Below, piece by piece: positions 35,312 to 44,277 of a DNA stretch of 64,000 nucleotides; the first letter of the stretch is position 1, and the number at the start of each line of letters is the position of its first letter. Location of the stretch: positions 55,511-119,510 of the forward strand of contig JALOCJ010000008.1 of NCBI GenBank assembly GCA_023227825.1. Direction: 5' to 3'. A program made the position numbers and the translations under genes. The notes beneath the pieces were generated by a model that had not been told where the DNA came from, searched no databases, and was given only the letters and a program-made list of their open reading frames with translations. Origin of the DNA: Candidatus Cloacimonas sp. (GTDB lineage: Bacteria; Cloacimonadota; Cloacimonadia; Cloacimonadales; Cloacimonadaceae).

Positions 35312-35340
35312 CTTTATTTTCTCTGCTTGCAATCTGTCAA
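35312..35340 (-). promoter_or_regulatory. Candidate nadC promoter
   Basis: On the minus strand TTGACA (35340-35335), 17-base spacer, ATAAAG (35317-35312). The start point near 35305 would place the GGAAG of the upstream ORF near the 5' end of the leader. Confidence 0.5.
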
Positions 35341-35436
35341 GACAAAATATTCTTTTCTATTACTTTTTGGGCTTGACGAAAATCTGCCTTCAGGATTTTA
35401 GGTCTTAAATTGTGAATCGGGGCAGGAATTTCCGAT

Positions 35437-35465
35437 TTGCTAAAGATGAGGAAATCAGTTATAAT
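35437..35465 (+). promoter_or_regulatory. Promoter of the tRNA gene
   Basis: TTGCTA (35437-35442), 17-base spacer, TATAAT (35460-35465), about 65 bases before the tRNA. Confidence 0.7.
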
Positions 35466-35533
35466 ATGTATAGCATTGATATCATCTAAAAAGGAATTCC
35501 GCAATCCGAGAAATTTAAATAAAAAAACTTAGG

Positions 35534-35609
35534 GGGCCTATAGCTCAGCTGGTAGAGCTACCGGCTCATAACCGGTTGGTCGGGGGTTCGAATCCCTCTG
35601 GGCCCACCA
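35534..35609 (+). tRNA. tRNA with CAT anticodon (elongator Met, or Ile2 if lysidinylated)
   Basis: Cloverleaf: acceptor GGGCCTA pairs with TGGGCCC, D arm AGCTC..GAGCT, anticodon stem ACCGG/CCGGT with loop CTCATAA (anticodon 35567-35569), T arm GGGGG-TTCGAAT-CCCTC. Discriminator A and an encoded CCA end follow. CAT anticodon with a normal paired first acceptor base excludes the initiator. Met versus Ile2 cannot be settled by eye. Confidence 0.95.
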
Positions 35610-35657
35610 TTTTTTCTCCCGTTTTTTATAAGTATAAACAGACAAGAGGAAGGTTAA

Positions 35658-36602
35658 ATGAAAATCCAAGTTGTGGTTATCTGCTTAGTGCTGATAACTA
35701 TACCCCTTGCTGCTACAAAATATGCGGGAGAAATTTTCGCTGTAAGTCCTGGGGTTCTCTCTACAGCAATGGGTTCTACAGGGCTTACTTATGAGAGCAG
35801 TTTTTCTGCAGGATGGTGGAATCCTGCCCTTTTAGCTTTGAATCCTGAAAGCGGAATAGAGCTTATGCGTTGTGAGCATTTTGAGGGTCTAATGGCGCAA
35901 AATCAATTAAGCTTAATTATCGGCTCTAATACTAAGACCTCTTTTACGCTCAATCACTTAGCTATAGATAAAATAAAATTAACCAAACTGGAAAACCCGA
36001 ATGACAGTTTGAGTAACGAAAACCGTCCTGTTGTCTGGAAAACAGTTAGCAATCAGGACTTTATATTTTATACCGGTTTAGCAAGGCAGATTAGCAAAAC
36101 ACTGTATTTAGGCATTTCACCCAAGCTGGCATACAGGTCTTTGGCAGAATATAGCGGTTATGCTTTTGGAGCTGATCTTGGAATGTTTTGGCAGATAAAT
36201 AAACAAGCAAATTTGGGAGTAAACCTCAGAGATTTTTTCAGCACTCAAATTCTTTGGGAAGGTGGAGAGAATGAAACCGTTATTCCCAATTTAGATCTGG
36301 AACTAGGTTATAATTTTTCTCCTGTAAAGAATATTCCTGTTCATCTTGCTGTGCGCAGTGAAATTTTACTGGAAAACAGAGAAGCAACTCTTGAAGCGGG
36401 AGATTTCAGCGCCGATTTTCACGCTGGAATTGCAGTTCAGCCAATTTCCAATTTGCGTTTACTTGCCGGATATGATGTGGATTGTTTCACTGCCGGAATG
36501 GGGGTTTCTTATAAGCATTTGGGATTAAATTATGCCTTCCGTAACGGTTCGGAGGATGATTTGGGCTATTCCCAAAGGATTTCTGTTTCTTATCAATGGT
36601 AA
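35658..36602 (+). CDS. PorV/PorQ-like outer-membrane beta-barrel protein
   Basis: A 314-aa exported protein with signal peptide (MKIQVVVICLVLITIPLAAT). The N-terminal 'FAVSPGVLSTAMGSTGLTYE..SAGWWNPALLA' is the family hallmark of PorV/PorQ-type barrels, followed by alternating beta-strands ending in an aromatic residue (SVSYQW). PorV shuttles type IX cargo in Bacteroidetes, and this window has several T9SS-type cargo proteins, so a related role is plausible. Several paralogues usually exist, so it need not be PorV itself. It overlaps dxr by seven bases. Confidence 0.75.
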   Translation: MKIQVVVICLVLITIPLAATKYAGEIFAVSPGVLSTAMGSTGLTYESSFSAGWWNPALLALNPESGIELMRCEHFEGLMAQNQLSLIIGSNTKTSFTLNHLAIDKIKLTKLENPNDSLSNENRPVVWKTVSNQDFIFYTGLARQISKTLYLGISPKLAYRSLAEYSGYAFGADLGMFWQINKQANLGVNLRDFFSTQILWEGGENETVIPNLDLELGYNFSPVKNIPVHLAVRSEILLENREATLEAGDFSADFHAGIAVQPISNLRLLAGYDVDCFTAGMGVSYKHLGLNYAFRNGSEDDLGYSQRISVSYQW

Positions 36603-37741
36603 ATAAGTCAATTGCTCTTTTAGGAGCCACGGGTTCAATTGGAACCTCCGCATTGGCAGTTGTTGCAGAGCAAAATATTTCTGTTGTTTTAGCTTCAGCA
36701 CATAAAAATTATTCTTCCTTGCTTCAAGCGGCTTATCAGCATCATATTCCCTGTCTGATTTTTACGGGAATAGAAGATAAAGCACTGCAAACAAAGCTGA
36801 AAAGTGAAAATCCTGACATAAGAATATATTTTGGTGAAGCAGAATTGCTAACGGCAATTGCGAGTGAAAATTACGATATTGCCTTAAATGCTATTGCTGG
36901 TTCTGGAGGTCTTCGCTACAGTTTTGCTGTCTTAAAAAACAATAAATTACTGGCATTGGCAAATAAAGAATCCCTAATTATGGGAGGACATATTCTAACC
37001 AAAATGCTTTCCGACAAGCCAATTTTGCCTGTGGATAGCGAACTTAGTGCCCTTTTTCAAGCAATGGGAAAACATCCTGCTGAAGAAATTAGATTTTTAC
37101 ATCTTACTGCTTCCGGAGGTATTTTCCGCGACCTGCCTTTGGAGGATTTTAACAAAATAACACCTCAGCAGGCACTAATAAATCCAAACTGGACTATGGG
37201 CGCAAAAGTTACTCTGGATTCGGCTACAATGTTCAATAAAGCATTAGAAGTGATGGAAACGCATTGGTTGTTTAAGCAGCCCTATTCCAAAATTAAAGCG
37301 GTAATCCATCCCCAATCCATTGTTCATTCTTTGGTGGAATTTATTGATGGCTCTTTTTTGGCTCAGATGAGTAAGCCGGATATGAAATTACCTATTTTAT
37401 ATGCCCTTTCTTGGCCCCAAAGAGTTCATTCGCAACTTGTGGAAACGGATTTGATTTCTCTTCCCCCTTTAACCTTTCAGGAAATTGATCCGAAACGCTA
37501 TCCTTTGTTTTATTTAGGGTTAGAAGTAGCCAATGCCGGAGGAATTTATCCTACCGTTATCAATTCTGCTGTGGAAGCGGTTTCTTTTCTCTTTCTGCAG
37601 AATAAAATTCCTTATTTGAAAATGTTTGACTTAGTTAAAAAGGCATTGGATGAACAGGAACCTGTCAGTGATCCGGATTTGGAAACTATTCTGCAAATCA
37701 ATGCTCAGACCTGCCAAAAAGTCCTGCAGTATGTAATATAG
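36596..37741 (+). CDS. dxr: 1-deoxy-D-xylulose 5-phosphate reductoisomerase
   Basis: Second enzyme of the MEP isoprenoid pathway, NADPH- and divalent metal-dependent. 381 aa, normal. Visible: NADPH site LLGATGSIGTSAL, ALANKESLIMGG, metal ligands in LPVDSELSALFQ, active-site loop LTASGGIFRD, and NWTMGAKVTLDSATMFNKALEV with HPQSIVHSLVEF. Start ATG 36596 overlaps the upstream barrel gene, so the two form an operon despite unrelated functions. Confidence 0.97.
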   Translation: MVNKSIALLGATGSIGTSALAVVAEQNISVVLASAHKNYSSLLQAAYQHHIPCLIFTGIEDKALQTKLKSENPDIRIYFGEAELLTAIASENYDIALNAIAGSGGLRYSFAVLKNNKLLALANKESLIMGGHILTKMLSDKPILPVDSELSALFQAMGKHPAEEIRFLHLTASGGIFRDLPLEDFNKITPQQALINPNWTMGAKVTLDSATMFNKALEVMETHWLFKQPYSKIKAVIHPQSIVHSLVEFIDGSFLAQMSKPDMKLPILYALSWPQRVHSQLVETDLISLPPLTFQEIDPKRYPLFYLGLEVANAGGIYPTVINSAVEAVSFLFLQNKIPYLKMFDLVKKALDEQEPVSDPDLETILQINAQTCQKVLQYVI

Positions 37742-37869
37742 TTTTCACATTTAAAAGGCATAAATATTTTCCTGTCTGATGTGGAGTTCTGCAAAAACAG
37801 TAGTCCGGTGAAGTTTATGGAATATATCTGTTGGACTTTAAGGGAAAAAATGTTAATAAGAAAAGTAAG

Positions 37870-38420
37870 TGGCAAAGAAAGAATTTGCCTTAACCTTTTT
37901 TCCCTCTTACAGGTTCAAAATTTATCGTGTCCAAAATTAAAATTTATTTTAGGTGCAATAACTTAGCTTGCTATTGGCAAGCCCTTTACCTGTTTTTAGA
38001 CAGCGCATTATTTCCTGCTGAGTTGAATCTTCTATGCTGCATTAACATTTCTTTAATGACTCCTTAACAAAGTTAAGGCAGTGTTACGGAATCGTTACGG
38101 CAGTGTTAAGGGAGCGTTAAATAAGTGATTAAGCAACAGGCAGTTATGCTAAAGCTCCAAAGTAGTTATATAAATCAAGATAATGAAAGGAGCAGAGCTC
38201 CTGTCTTTTTAATTTCATCCCGGAAAAAGCTGCGTCTATTATATGTCTACGAACTACGAAACCATCGGGTAAAGGAACTATTGCCAGCTCAATTTTTTCT
38301 AATATCTAAGTATCAAGACATTAGTTTCGTCGTCCTATAGTATTCCTCATAATTGTTTTATTGTCACAGGACGATATATTCATTATTTATGGCTTGTCTA
38401 TAAAAATGTTGTATAAAATA
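37870..38420 (+). repeat. Dispersed element copy C, with an 11-bp iteron array at 38040-38137
   Basis: The array in 11-base steps: CATTAACATTT, CTTTAATGACT, CCTTAAC, AAA centre, GTTAAGGCAGT, GTTACGGAATC, GTTACGGCAGT, GTTAAGGGAGC, GTTAAATAAGT and GATTAAGCAAC. Flanks match copy B in reverse and copy A. On the minus strand about 38150-38290 a short open stretch reads EKIELAIVPLPDG, FVVRRHIIDAAFSG and MKLKRQELCSFHYLD, also traceable in copy B, so the element once held coding sequence. No intact gene lies in 37742-38602; frames there are not convincing. Confidence 0.85.
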
Positions 38421-38602
38421 GGAAAGCCAATCCCTAAAACAACTCTTATTCCTTTTTTGCTCTAATCCAACTTTTCCCTTACAATCCACCTATCCACAAC
38501 CCATCCATTACTATGGGCTGAAGATGAGTGGATGATTTGTAGAAATAGGTTGGAAAGCAAGCAACCGGGAGCAAGATAGTCAGGAGGCAAAAGGATAGAT
38601 AC

Positions 38603-39043
38603 TTACTGCACAGGAATGATTCTTTCTACAATGGGTGCCAGATTAAAGGCAATTCTCAAAATTCCGTTAATATAGCTTATTTTAGGGTTTTCTTTATCAA
38701 TGCTTAAGTCGGGGAAAAATATTTTACGGTCAAATCTTCCGGTTTCAATCTCCATATTATAGTAGCAAACGGTTGAATTTGAATTGGGGAAACTGCGGGT
38801 TCCGCTTATCCTGAGGTATTCAGGAGAAATGGAAACACTGATTTCATCCTTTTCCACTCCTGCCAGTTCAGCAATCACAATCCACTCTGTATCTGTTTGA
38901 AAGACATCGCATTTGGGATGCCAAACATCGTCTATGGCATCTTCAATGGCTAAGGGACTGTTGGTTAAGGCAGAGACCTCTCCTATCAATTTAAGCATTT
39001 CTCTTTGAATTCCAACGATGTTGGAAAAGATTTTTTCGCGCAT
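38603..39043 (-). CDS. Hsp20-type small heat shock protein
   Basis: A 146-aa ATP-independent holdase chaperone. ATG 39043 is chosen because ACGGAG lies before it; the longer frame from 39121 adds residues that overlap the upstream gene's end. The alpha-crystallin domain is visible from about residue 45 (PKCDVFQTDTEWIVIAELAG, then KDEISVSISPEYLRISGTR, and the final NGILRIAF). The C-terminal IxI-type anchor appears as RIIPVQ. It follows the DUF4139 gene at 19 bases, probably in one transcript. Confidence 0.88.
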   Translation of the reverse strand: MREKIFSNIVGIQREMLKLIGEVSALTNSPLAIEDAIDDVWHPKCDVFQTDTEWIVIAELAGVEKDEISVSISPEYLRISGTRSFPNSNSTVCYYNMEIETGRFDRKIFFPDLSIDKENPKISYINGILRIAFNLAPIVERIIPVQ

Positions 39044-39062
39044 AGTAAAACTCCGTTTAGGT

Positions 39063-40400
39063 TTAATACTCGCTGCGTTCTCTAAAAGTCCACACCAATT
39101 CTTTATCGGGAGCGATATCAATGCTGAAAGTAACTTTATCGTTTTTATCCTGAGTGTATTTATAGTCCGAATTTATAATGCGGGTATTGGGAGAAAGCTG
39201 GTGAGTTACTTTAATGGTTTTTTTATCGGGAGAATTATTCTTTAAGGTAATCTGGATAAGGCGTTCAGTGATACTTTTAGAAATTTGAACTTGTTCTTTT
39301 AAACGGGTGGAGGCAACCAGGTCAAAAGCAGTTCCGGTGTTGATGGAGACCTCTTCATTTTTAGAAGTATGTTTGATGCTGTCTTCGCCTATAAATTCCA
39401 GATTGCCGTCGCTATCTTGTTTATAGACCTTGATAATACCTTTGGGAAGTGGCATTCCGGCACCGTTTTCCTTAGTATTTTTGAATTTTATCATACTTTT
39501 TACACCTTCAGCATAAGTGGGATATTCATACTCGGAGTATGCCTTAATGTTTGTTGGAGGATACAATTCCAGCTGTTTGGTTTGATTATTGGCGAAGGAA
39601 ACCTTCTGGTCTAAAGTATATAAATGGAAATCGTGAAATGCTTTTTCTTCAAAGGTAGGAGCTGCCTGTTCTTTTGCCATTGCGGCGTCATAAGCTAACC
39701 GACCACCCCGGATATTATCATAATAAGCACTATAAACCCGATTTACATCCCCGGCTATGAGCTTTAAATTTACATCGCTAAATGCTTTGCCGGAAGTGTT
39801 ATTGATTGTTACCCAGGAATTGAAAAGTAATGACTTTTCGTCCCAAACGGTATTATAAGTTACATTCCAGCTGAAGCCACCTGTTAAATAAGTCATTTGG
39901 ACCGGGTATTTTGCTTTTTTGGGAGCAATGATACTCCAATGTAAAGTCGGTTTAGTATAAAAATTCTCCGGCAGTTCAGCTAGTTGCAGCCACTGGGCTT
40001 CGTCTTCGGAAATTACTAATAAACGATCAGTTCCTTTTTCAATGATGCCAATACTGCCGTCCTGATAAAATTTGAGAATTCCGGCTAATTTGGATTGGTC
40101 ATTGGTAATAACTAAAACTTCTCGGTCCAGATATTTAGCCATAATCTGCCATTTTCCGGCTAAATCATATTCATAATTCTGTTCGGCAATACGAATTCCA
40201 CCTCCGGTAACAATTACTGAAGCCGGTTCAAGACGGCTGGTAATATCACTATAGTTGATTTCCTGGCGTCCATCATTCAATTCTAGTTCAAAACGGGAAC
40301 GGACTAAAGAAAGATCATCGTTGTATATGGTTAACCAGTCCTCTGCCATTAAAGGCAATAAGAACAACAGGAAGGGTATAAGTATGAGGATGTTTTTCAT
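39063..40400 (-). CDS. Exported DUF4139-family protein
   Basis: A 445-aa protein with signal peptide (MKNILILIPFLLFLLPLMAE). The opening 'LTIYNDDLSLVRSRFELELN' and the block 'WSIIAPKKAKYPVQMTYLTG..WNVTYN' are typical of the DUF4139 envelope family, which has no proven biochemical role. The C-terminus is beta-rich and ends with the family-type charged strand 'IDIAPDKELVWTFRE'. It starts at ATG after AAGGAGA and precedes hsp20, so stress or envelope maintenance is a guess from context. Confidence 0.8.
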   Translation of the reverse strand: MKNILILIPFLLFLLPLMAEDWLTIYNDDLSLVRSRFELELNDGRQEINYSDITSRLEPASVIVTGGGIRIAEQNYEYDLAGKWQIMAKYLDREVLVITNDQSKLAGILKFYQDGSIGIIEKGTDRLLVISEDEAQWLQLAELPENFYTKPTLHWSIIAPKKAKYPVQMTYLTGGFSWNVTYNTVWDEKSLLFNSWVTINNTSGKAFSDVNLKLIAGDVNRVYSAYYDNIRGGRLAYDAAMAKEQAAPTFEEKAFHDFHLYTLDQKVSFANNQTKQLELYPPTNIKAYSEYEYPTYAEGVKSMIKFKNTKENGAGMPLPKGIIKVYKQDSDGNLEFIGEDSIKHTSKNEEVSINTGTAFDLVASTRLKEQVQISKSITERLIQITLKNNSPDKKTIKVTHQLSPNTRIINSDYKYTQDKNDKVTFSIDIAPDKELVWTFRERSEY

Positions 40401-40706
40401 TCTATCTCCTTATAAAATTTGAATCCTACAATACAATCTAATTTTTTTATTCTATATGTCAAGGAGAAATGAAGAAGGAAGAATTTAAAAATGAATATTG
40501 CAATGTAAACTGATTGAATTTAAGGATTCTTATTGATTTGATTTTGGAGAAAGGGTATTATATTTGTAGTTTATCCTCTATGTTCATTGAGGATTTTACC
40601 TTTCCACTTTTTTTCACTTCAACCGTTAACCTGCCAATCCGAAGAAATAGATTGACAGAAATAGAAATAATGATTAATATGTATTATAGGAAATAAGGAG
40701 AAGATA
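40401..40706. other. Divergent intergenic region between the DUF4139 gene and purA
   Basis: Besides the purA promoter at 40652, this 306-base gap holds a minus-strand TTGACA at 40466-40461 that could serve the DUF4139 gene, without a clear -10 box at 17 bases. No gene or RNA was recognised. Confidence 0.5.
40652..40680 (+). promoter_or_regulatory. Promoter of the purA operon
   Basis: TTGACA (40652-40657), 17-base spacer, TAATAT (40675-40680), 26 bases before the purA start; ATAAGGAG serves as ribosome site. Confidence 0.7.
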
Positions 40707-41981
40707 ATGGCATCAATATTGGTTTTAGGTTGTATGTGGGGTGATGAAGGAAAAGCTAAAATAGTTGATTACTTAGCTTTATCAGCTGATTATGTTGTTC
40801 GTTTCCAAGGTGGCAGTAATGCCGGTCATACTATTGTAAGTGGAGGAAGGAAATATGTGTTACATACTATACCTTCAGGAATTTTATATCCTAAAACTAA
40901 ATGCTTAATTGGAGCAGGTGTTTTAATTGAGCCCCCGGCAGTTATTGAGGAAATAAAAACTCTGGAAAAAGCAGGAATCAGCTTTAAAAACCGTCTCCTT
41001 ATTGATTTTCGGGCTGGAATCGTGTTGCCTGTCCATAAACAAATAGACCTGGAAATTGAAACTGGGCGCAGAGGAATTAAAATAGGCACCACCCGCAAAG
41101 GAATTGGTCCTGCCTACAGTGATCTTAGTGCCAGATTTGGAATAAGAATAGAAGACCTGGCAGACCCCATTAATTTAAGAGAACGGATTAAGCTTTTATA
41201 TAATTATCATCGGATTAGAATCACTAAACAAAACTTGGAACAACAGGTGGAAGACCTACAAAAGAATTGGAGATATTTAAAAAAATATGTGGGTGATGTA
41301 GAAATCCTGCTTAATGAAATTGCGGCTAAGCAGGAAAAAAATATTCTCTTTGAAGGTGCTCAGGGAACTTTACTGGATTTGAATTTCGGCACCTATCCTT
41401 TTGTAACTTCTTCAAGAGTAATGACTGATGGTGTTGGAATTGGAACAGGATTTTCAGCCAGGCGACTAAATAAGGTCTTTGGGGTCTATAAAGCTTATAC
41501 TACAAGAGTAGGATCAGGGCCCTTTCCCACAGAAATACTTGATGAAACAGCTGATTATATTCGGAAAACAGGAAATGAATATGGTTCTACAACAGGAAGA
41601 CCCAGAAGAATTGGCTGGTTTGATGCTGTAGCAGGAAAATTTTCAGCAAGAATAAATGCTTTGGATAATGCCGTTCTCACTTGCCTGGATGTGCTAACCG
41701 GAATAGAAAAATTAAAAATATGCAGAGGTTACAGATACAATGGAAAAATACACCGTTCTCCGGATTTGGATAATAGCAGAATAATTCTTTCTCAACCTGT
41801 ATATGAGACATTTGAAGGTTGGGATACAAACATCAGTAACTGCAAAAATATCAATAAATTGCCTTGGAATGCCCGACTTTATATAGAAGCTATAGAGGAT
41901 TATATTCAAATCCCTATTTCCCTAATCTCGGTAGGTAAAGAAAGACAACAAACGATTAAAATTAAAGCTCATAAGAGGTAA
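40707..41981 (+). CDS. purA: Adenylosuccinate synthetase
   Basis: Joins IMP and aspartate using GTP in the first committed step to AMP. 424 aa. Residue numbering matches E. coli: catalytic Asp13 in WGDEGKAK and His41 in GSNAGHT. Also TTRKGIGPAYSD, FEGAQGTLLD, TRVGSGPFPTE and GRPRRIGWFDAV. The P-loop-like segment reads GCMWGDEGKAK, where GxQWGDEGKGK is nearly universal, so Gln10 is Met and Gly17 is Ala. It heads an operon: the barrel gene follows after six bases. Confidence 0.96.
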   Translation: MASILVLGCMWGDEGKAKIVDYLALSADYVVRFQGGSNAGHTIVSGGRKYVLHTIPSGILYPKTKCLIGAGVLIEPPAVIEEIKTLEKAGISFKNRLLIDFRAGIVLPVHKQIDLEIETGRRGIKIGTTRKGIGPAYSDLSARFGIRIEDLADPINLRERIKLLYNYHRIRITKQNLEQQVEDLQKNWRYLKKYVGDVEILLNEIAAKQEKNILFEGAQGTLLDLNFGTYPFVTSSRVMTDGVGIGTGFSARRLNKVFGVYKAYTTRVGSGPFPTEILDETADYIRKTGNEYGSTTGRPRRIGWFDAVAGKFSARINALDNAVLTCLDVLTGIEKLKICRGYRYNGKIHRSPDLDNSRIILSQPVYETFEGWDTNISNCKNINKLPWNARLYIEAIEDYIQIPISLISVGKERQQTIKIKAHKR

Positions 41982-41987
41982 GGAAAG

Positions 41988-43160
41988 ATGATTAAACGAC
42001 TGTTCTTTACTGTTATATTGTGTGTAGCATCTGTTTTTTTGCTGGCACAAACGGATTCCTTATATCTATTGCTTCCTCAATTCAGCAATCCTTTTTATGA
42101 TACATTCAGTCGGAATTATATTGGTTCAACTGCTGCAGGAAGAGGTTATACGGGTGTTTCTATTTTAGGTGGTTTAGATAATGCACTTTTAAATCCTGCT
42201 GCGGTATTACCGGATTCAGCTTTAGTTTTTGTTGAAATGAATATTAAGCCCTCTTTGGAAGCAGATGGTTATCCTCTTTATGCTAATTATACTTCTCCTG
42301 TTCCGATTGGGCTATTCGGGTTAAGTTTTCCTTTGGAGAATAAATTTTCCTTTGGTGTGTTATACAATTTACCGAAATCCATTACTCTGGATGATTATTC
42401 ATTTTTTATCAATCAGGGAGCAGATTTAATTCAGCGGTCTCCTGTTTATAATCTTCATCAGGCAACTGCTTTTTTTGCTTTTCATAACGGACCTCTGCAT
42501 TTGGGTTTGGATATACATAATCAATTACATTATATTGATGATCCTATCTATTTAAGAAGTTACGAACGTATTAGGGATTCCAAATATCATTTACGCATTC
42601 AACCTGGAATTATTTATCAGTTTGGTCCTGCCAATATTGGCTTTAGTATGATGCCTACTACCAAATTTGGCTGGAATTTGAAATGTGCAAACTACGATTT
42701 TATTATGCCTCTTTGGCTGACAGGGGGAATTGAATTTGTAAAACCGGAATTCACAATTGCTACAGAAGCTGAATGGGAACAAACAAGCGATATTTGTAAT
42801 AGTTTTGCTGATCGTTTTACTTTCAAAGCCGGCTTTGAAAAAAGGAAAGATAATACAGTTTATCGTTTTGGTTATCATTTTACTTCCAATGTTTACAGCG
42901 GGATGATACGATTGGGACAAAATGTTGTTAATCCTGATACCAGTAATGCCTGGAATACAGTTCCGCAAGCAGTTTTCATTGAAGATAATACACAGCATTC
43001 TTTAACTGCGGGCTTAAGTTATCGCTTCAAAAGCGGAATACTTAATCTCTCTGCGATGCAAGTTATTTTGGGAGATGTGAAAAAGACCCAAATAAACCTC
43101 TCACTTAGTTGCTATTTAAATTATATCTTTCGGAAGAAGGAAGTTCAGTTTAATGAATAG
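41988..43160 (+). CDS. Predicted outer-membrane beta-barrel protein
   Basis: A 390-aa exported protein with signal peptide (MIKRLFFTVILCVASVFLLAQ). The segment 'NYIGSTAAGRGYTGVSILGG..NALLNPAAV' resembles the N-terminus of PorV/FadL-like barrels ('NPA' signature), and the rest is a series of amphipathic strands (GPANIGFSMMPTTKFGW; VYRFGYHFTSNVYSGMIRLG) ending with a basic tail. The specific function is unknown. It overlaps the DUF362 gene by eight bases in the purA operon. Confidence 0.7.
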   Translation: MIKRLFFTVILCVASVFLLAQTDSLYLLLPQFSNPFYDTFSRNYIGSTAAGRGYTGVSILGGLDNALLNPAAVLPDSALVFVEMNIKPSLEADGYPLYANYTSPVPIGLFGLSFPLENKFSFGVLYNLPKSITLDDYSFFINQGADLIQRSPVYNLHQATAFFAFHNGPLHLGLDIHNQLHYIDDPIYLRSYERIRDSKYHLRIQPGIIYQFGPANIGFSMMPTTKFGWNLKCANYDFIMPLWLTGGIEFVKPEFTIATEAEWEQTSDICNSFADRFTFKAGFEKRKDNTVYRFGYHFTSNVYSGMIRLGQNVVNPDTSNAWNTVPQAVFIEDNTQHSLTAGLSYRFKSGILNLSAMQVILGDVKKTQINLSLSCYLNYIFRKKEVQFNE

Positions 43161-44277
43161 ACCGACAGTAGAAATCCGCAAAATTGATTCCTACGATTTA
43201 TCTGTTATTGAAGAAGCAGTTACGAGTTTCTTCTCAGGCATAAAAAGTTATAAAATAAACCATTGTAAAAGAGTATTAATTAAACCCAATGCTTTGGGAG
43301 CATATCCTCCTGAAAGAGCTGTAACTACACATCCTATTGTGCTGGAAGCAATTATTCGTTATTTTTTAGACAGAAAAAAAGAGATTTGGTTTGGTGACAG
43401 TTCCGGTGGTTCTGTTTCTTTTGAAAACGTCTGGCAGACCTGTGGATATTCTTCTTTGGCAGAAAAATATCATCTTAAAGTAGTTAATTTTTCTACTTTG
43501 GGCTTCCGGGAATTAAGCTATAAAGATAAGAAAATAAAGATAAGTGAAGCTCTCTTCCGATGTGGAATAATTATCAATGTGGGCAAATATAAGACCCATC
43601 AATTGACTGCTTTCACTGGTGCCTTGAAAAATCTTTACGGTTTTGTGCCTGGATTGGTGAAAAGTGAATATCATCGTTTATATCCCGATACTAATAGTTT
43701 TGCTGAGCTGCTTACAGCTTTATATGCTGTAATTGGTAACCGGATAACTTACAGCATAATTGATGGTATAATGGGTATGGATGGTAACGGACCTTCTGCA
43801 GGCAAGCCACATCATTTTGGACTTCTTTTCGGTTCAACTTCCATTCCTGCAGTGGATTATATTGCTTCTCACATAATGGGTTTTCAGTTGAAAGATGTTC
43901 CTTATTTAAGTTCCGTTTTGATTATGGATGGCATTTTACCTTCGCAGATTAAAATTCCTGTTTCTTTCCGCAACTATAGAATATCGGATGCAGATATAAA
44001 CAATGTAAAAATAATACAGAAGACGCTGAAATATGTTCCTGATATTGCTCGCAAGGCATTTCGGAAAGTGTATTACTTTTATCCTGTGATCAGTGAACGC
44101 TGTAAACAATGTGGAATCTGCGTAAAGAGCTGTCCGGTAAAAGCTATTTCCCTGCAAAATAAGACCAAACCCTATATACATAAAGAGCAGTGTATTAAAT
44201 GTCTTTGCTGTTATGAACTCTGTCCCTATCAGGCAATAGACATAAAAAAATCAATACTGGCAAGGTTAGGTGTGTAA
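43153..44277 (+). CDS. DUF362-family protein with two [4Fe-4S] clusters
   Basis: A 374-aa cytoplasmic iron-sulfur protein. The DUF362 domain covers about residues 30-250 (VLIKPNALGAYPPERAVTTH, WFGDSSGGS, NVGKYKTHQLTAFTGALKNL). The C-terminus is a bacterial ferredoxin domain with CKQCGICVKSCP and CIKCLCCYELCP. Proteins of this kind are widespread in anaerobes and probably transfer electrons; partner and substrate are unknown. It overlaps both neighbours, ending in TAATG with ftsB. Confidence 0.85.
   Translation: MNRPTVEIRKIDSYDLSVIEEAVTSFFSGIKSYKINHCKRVLIKPNALGAYPPERAVTTHPIVLEAIIRYFLDRKKEIWFGDSSGGSVSFENVWQTCGYSSLAEKYHLKVVNFSTLGFRELSYKDKKIKISEALFRCGIIINVGKYKTHQLTAFTGALKNLYGFVPGLVKSEYHRLYPDTNSFAELLTALYAVIGNRITYSIIDGIMGMDGNGPSAGKPHHFGLLFGSTSIPAVDYIASHIMGFQLKDVPYLSSVLIMDGILPSQIKIPVSFRNYRISDADINNVKIIQKTLKYVPDIARKAFRKVYYFYPVISERCKQCGICVKSCPVKAISLQNKTKPYIHKEQCIKCLCCYELCPYQAIDIKKSILARLGV

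Noticed and set aside
38125..38340. Plus-strand 71-aa frame across copy C
   Set aside because: It runs against the direction of the conserved coding relic and starts inside the iteron array.
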